From: Ureibacillus galli | GTDB lineage: Bacteria; Bacillota; Bacilli; Bacillales_A; Planococcaceae | Direction: 5' to 3' | DNA: 61,698 nt | Assembly (NCBI RefSeq): GCF_014836845.1 | Contig: NZ_JACSQA010000021.1 | Location: forward strand, 1-61,698 | Part shown: in pieces, positions 61,327 through 61,698 of the stretch | Layout of the letters: every line of letters begins with the position of its first letter | How positions within the stretch are numbered: position 1 is the stretch's first letter | Translations under genes and position numbers: made by a program | The notes under the pieces: generated by a model | Told to the model about the DNA's origin: nothing | What the model saw: only the letters and a program-made list of their open reading frames with translations | The model's database searches: none

Positions 61327-61590
61327 ATAAAAAAGACCACTGAAATTTCAGCGGCCTCTGATTGCCTAGCACGTCCTACTCTCACAGGGACAACCCTCAA
61401 CTACCATCGACGCTTTCTCGAAGCGCGATAACTCGTCGGAAAACTGCGTCATCTGCGTCGGTCCGATGCTCATGTACGAAGTACACTGCGCTTCGGGCCT
61501 CCTTGATTCCTTGTTTTCCTCGGTCCTCCCGCTTTCTAAACGCGCCGATCTAGCCTTCGGCTTTTGTACGTTGGGGGCTTTTTAGGTATA
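61327..61590 (-). repeat. Tandem 5S-spacer repeat, unit 2
   Basis: Same order as unit 1 and mostly identical, but about 30 bases shorter because of a deletion around CCCGCTTTCTAAACG. Its terminator stem (61334-61358) has decayed (TCAGCGGCCT), so it may no longer terminate. Confidence 0.8.
61362..61414 (-). pseudogene. Truncated 5S rRNA sequence, copy 2
   Basis: The 3' half of 5S with a one-base loss in CTAGCACGTCC and changes in the loop. The 5' half is absent. Confidence 0.72.
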
Positions 61591-61595
61591 AAAAA

Positions 61596-61618
61596 AGACC
61601 ACTGAATATCAGTGGTCT
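61596..61618 (-). terminator. rRNA operon terminator
   Basis: AGACCACTGA pairs with TCAGTGGTCT around a three-base loop, followed on the minus strand by a T run (TTTTTTTAT). It lies directly after the 3' end of the 5S gene. Confidence 0.85.
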
Positions 61619-61622
61619 CTGT

Positions 61623-61698
61623 TGCCTAGCGACGTCCTACTCTCACAGGGGGAAGCCCCCAACTACCATCGGCGCTAAAGAGCTTAACTTCCGTGTTC
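61623..61698 (-). rRNA. rrf: 5S ribosomal RNA, 3' part (runs off the window)
   Basis: On the minus strand the sequence reads GAACACGGAAGTTAAGCTCT, then CGCCGATGGTAGTTGGGGGC and GTGAGAGTAGGACGTCGCTA, which is the conserved 5S 3' two thirds. The 5' start and the expected 23S and 16S genes lie beyond 61698. Confidence 0.95.

Noticed and set aside
61035-61698. CRISPR-like regular repeats
   Set aside because: Units are about 260-290 bases long and contain 5S sequence. There are no short repeats with unique spacers here or elsewhere in the window.

Overview
The window looks like the chromosome of a low-GC, Gram-positive, spore-forming bacillus. Gene order from about 22.7 to 56.1 kb matches the Bacillus subtilis blocks yerA-yerB-yerC-pcrB-pcrA-ligA-camS-gatCAB-dgkB-rlmCD and the purEKBCSQLFMNHD operon. 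Remnants of spore germination genes (GerA, CwlJ), a YuzF-like protein and the 5S-derived spacer repeats at the right edge suggest Bacillaceae or Planococcaceae, for example a Lysinibacillus or Ureibacillus relative. That placement is inference.

Layout. (1) 1-16.8 kb is an accessory island. It holds a candidate secreted bacteriocin with a small membrane partner (0.3-1.2 kb), broken small genes, a Gabija-type OLD-nuclease/UvrD-helicase pair (2.4-6.2 kb), and a structured noncoding stretch (6.6-6.9 kb). Next come the tail of a dead serine recombinase (7.0-7.35 kb) and an uncharacterised pair with a glycine/alanine-rich hydrophobic hairpin protein (7.6-10.1 kb). A four-gene operon follows (10.4-13.6 kb): possible ribbon-helix-helix protein, PD-(D/E)xK-like protein, SIR2-like protein and HEPN/Abi-like protein. 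A decayed cluster of serine recombinases closes the island (13.7-16.8 kb). (2) 16.85-22.68 kb is bounded by near-identical direct repeats and ends at the stop codon of rlmCD. Between the repeats lie a broken GerA gene, an Hsp20 gene, a truncated cwlJ, a manganese catalase/yuzF pair and gene scraps. The last bases of rlmCD are copied in the repeat ends, so the 3' end of rlmCD is a likely integration site. (3) 22.7-42.5 kb is core housekeeping: rRNA methylation, cytochrome bd oxidase with its small subunits, lipid kinase, tRNA-dependent amidotransferase, DNA ligase and PcrA helicase. (4) 42.6-56.1 kb is the complete purine operon on the minus strand. It is preceded by a guanine-type purine riboswitch, an intrinsic terminator, a promoter and a pair of PurR boxes. 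(5) 56.3-59.8 kb is a YkoG/YkoH-like two-component system with two PepSY proteins, apparently controlled by shared 11-bp-phased repeats. (6) 59.8-61.7 kb holds an MscS channel gene, then two tandem units carrying truncated 5S sequences and terminators, then the 3' part of a true 5S rRNA gene running off the right edge.

How it fits together. The left third is defence and mobility cargo next to a tRNA/rRNA-modification-type integration gene. The right two thirds is conserved chromosome. The best candidates for something undescribed are the 7.6-10.1 kb hairpin-protein pair and the 10.4-13.6 kb SIR2/nuclease/HEPN operon.
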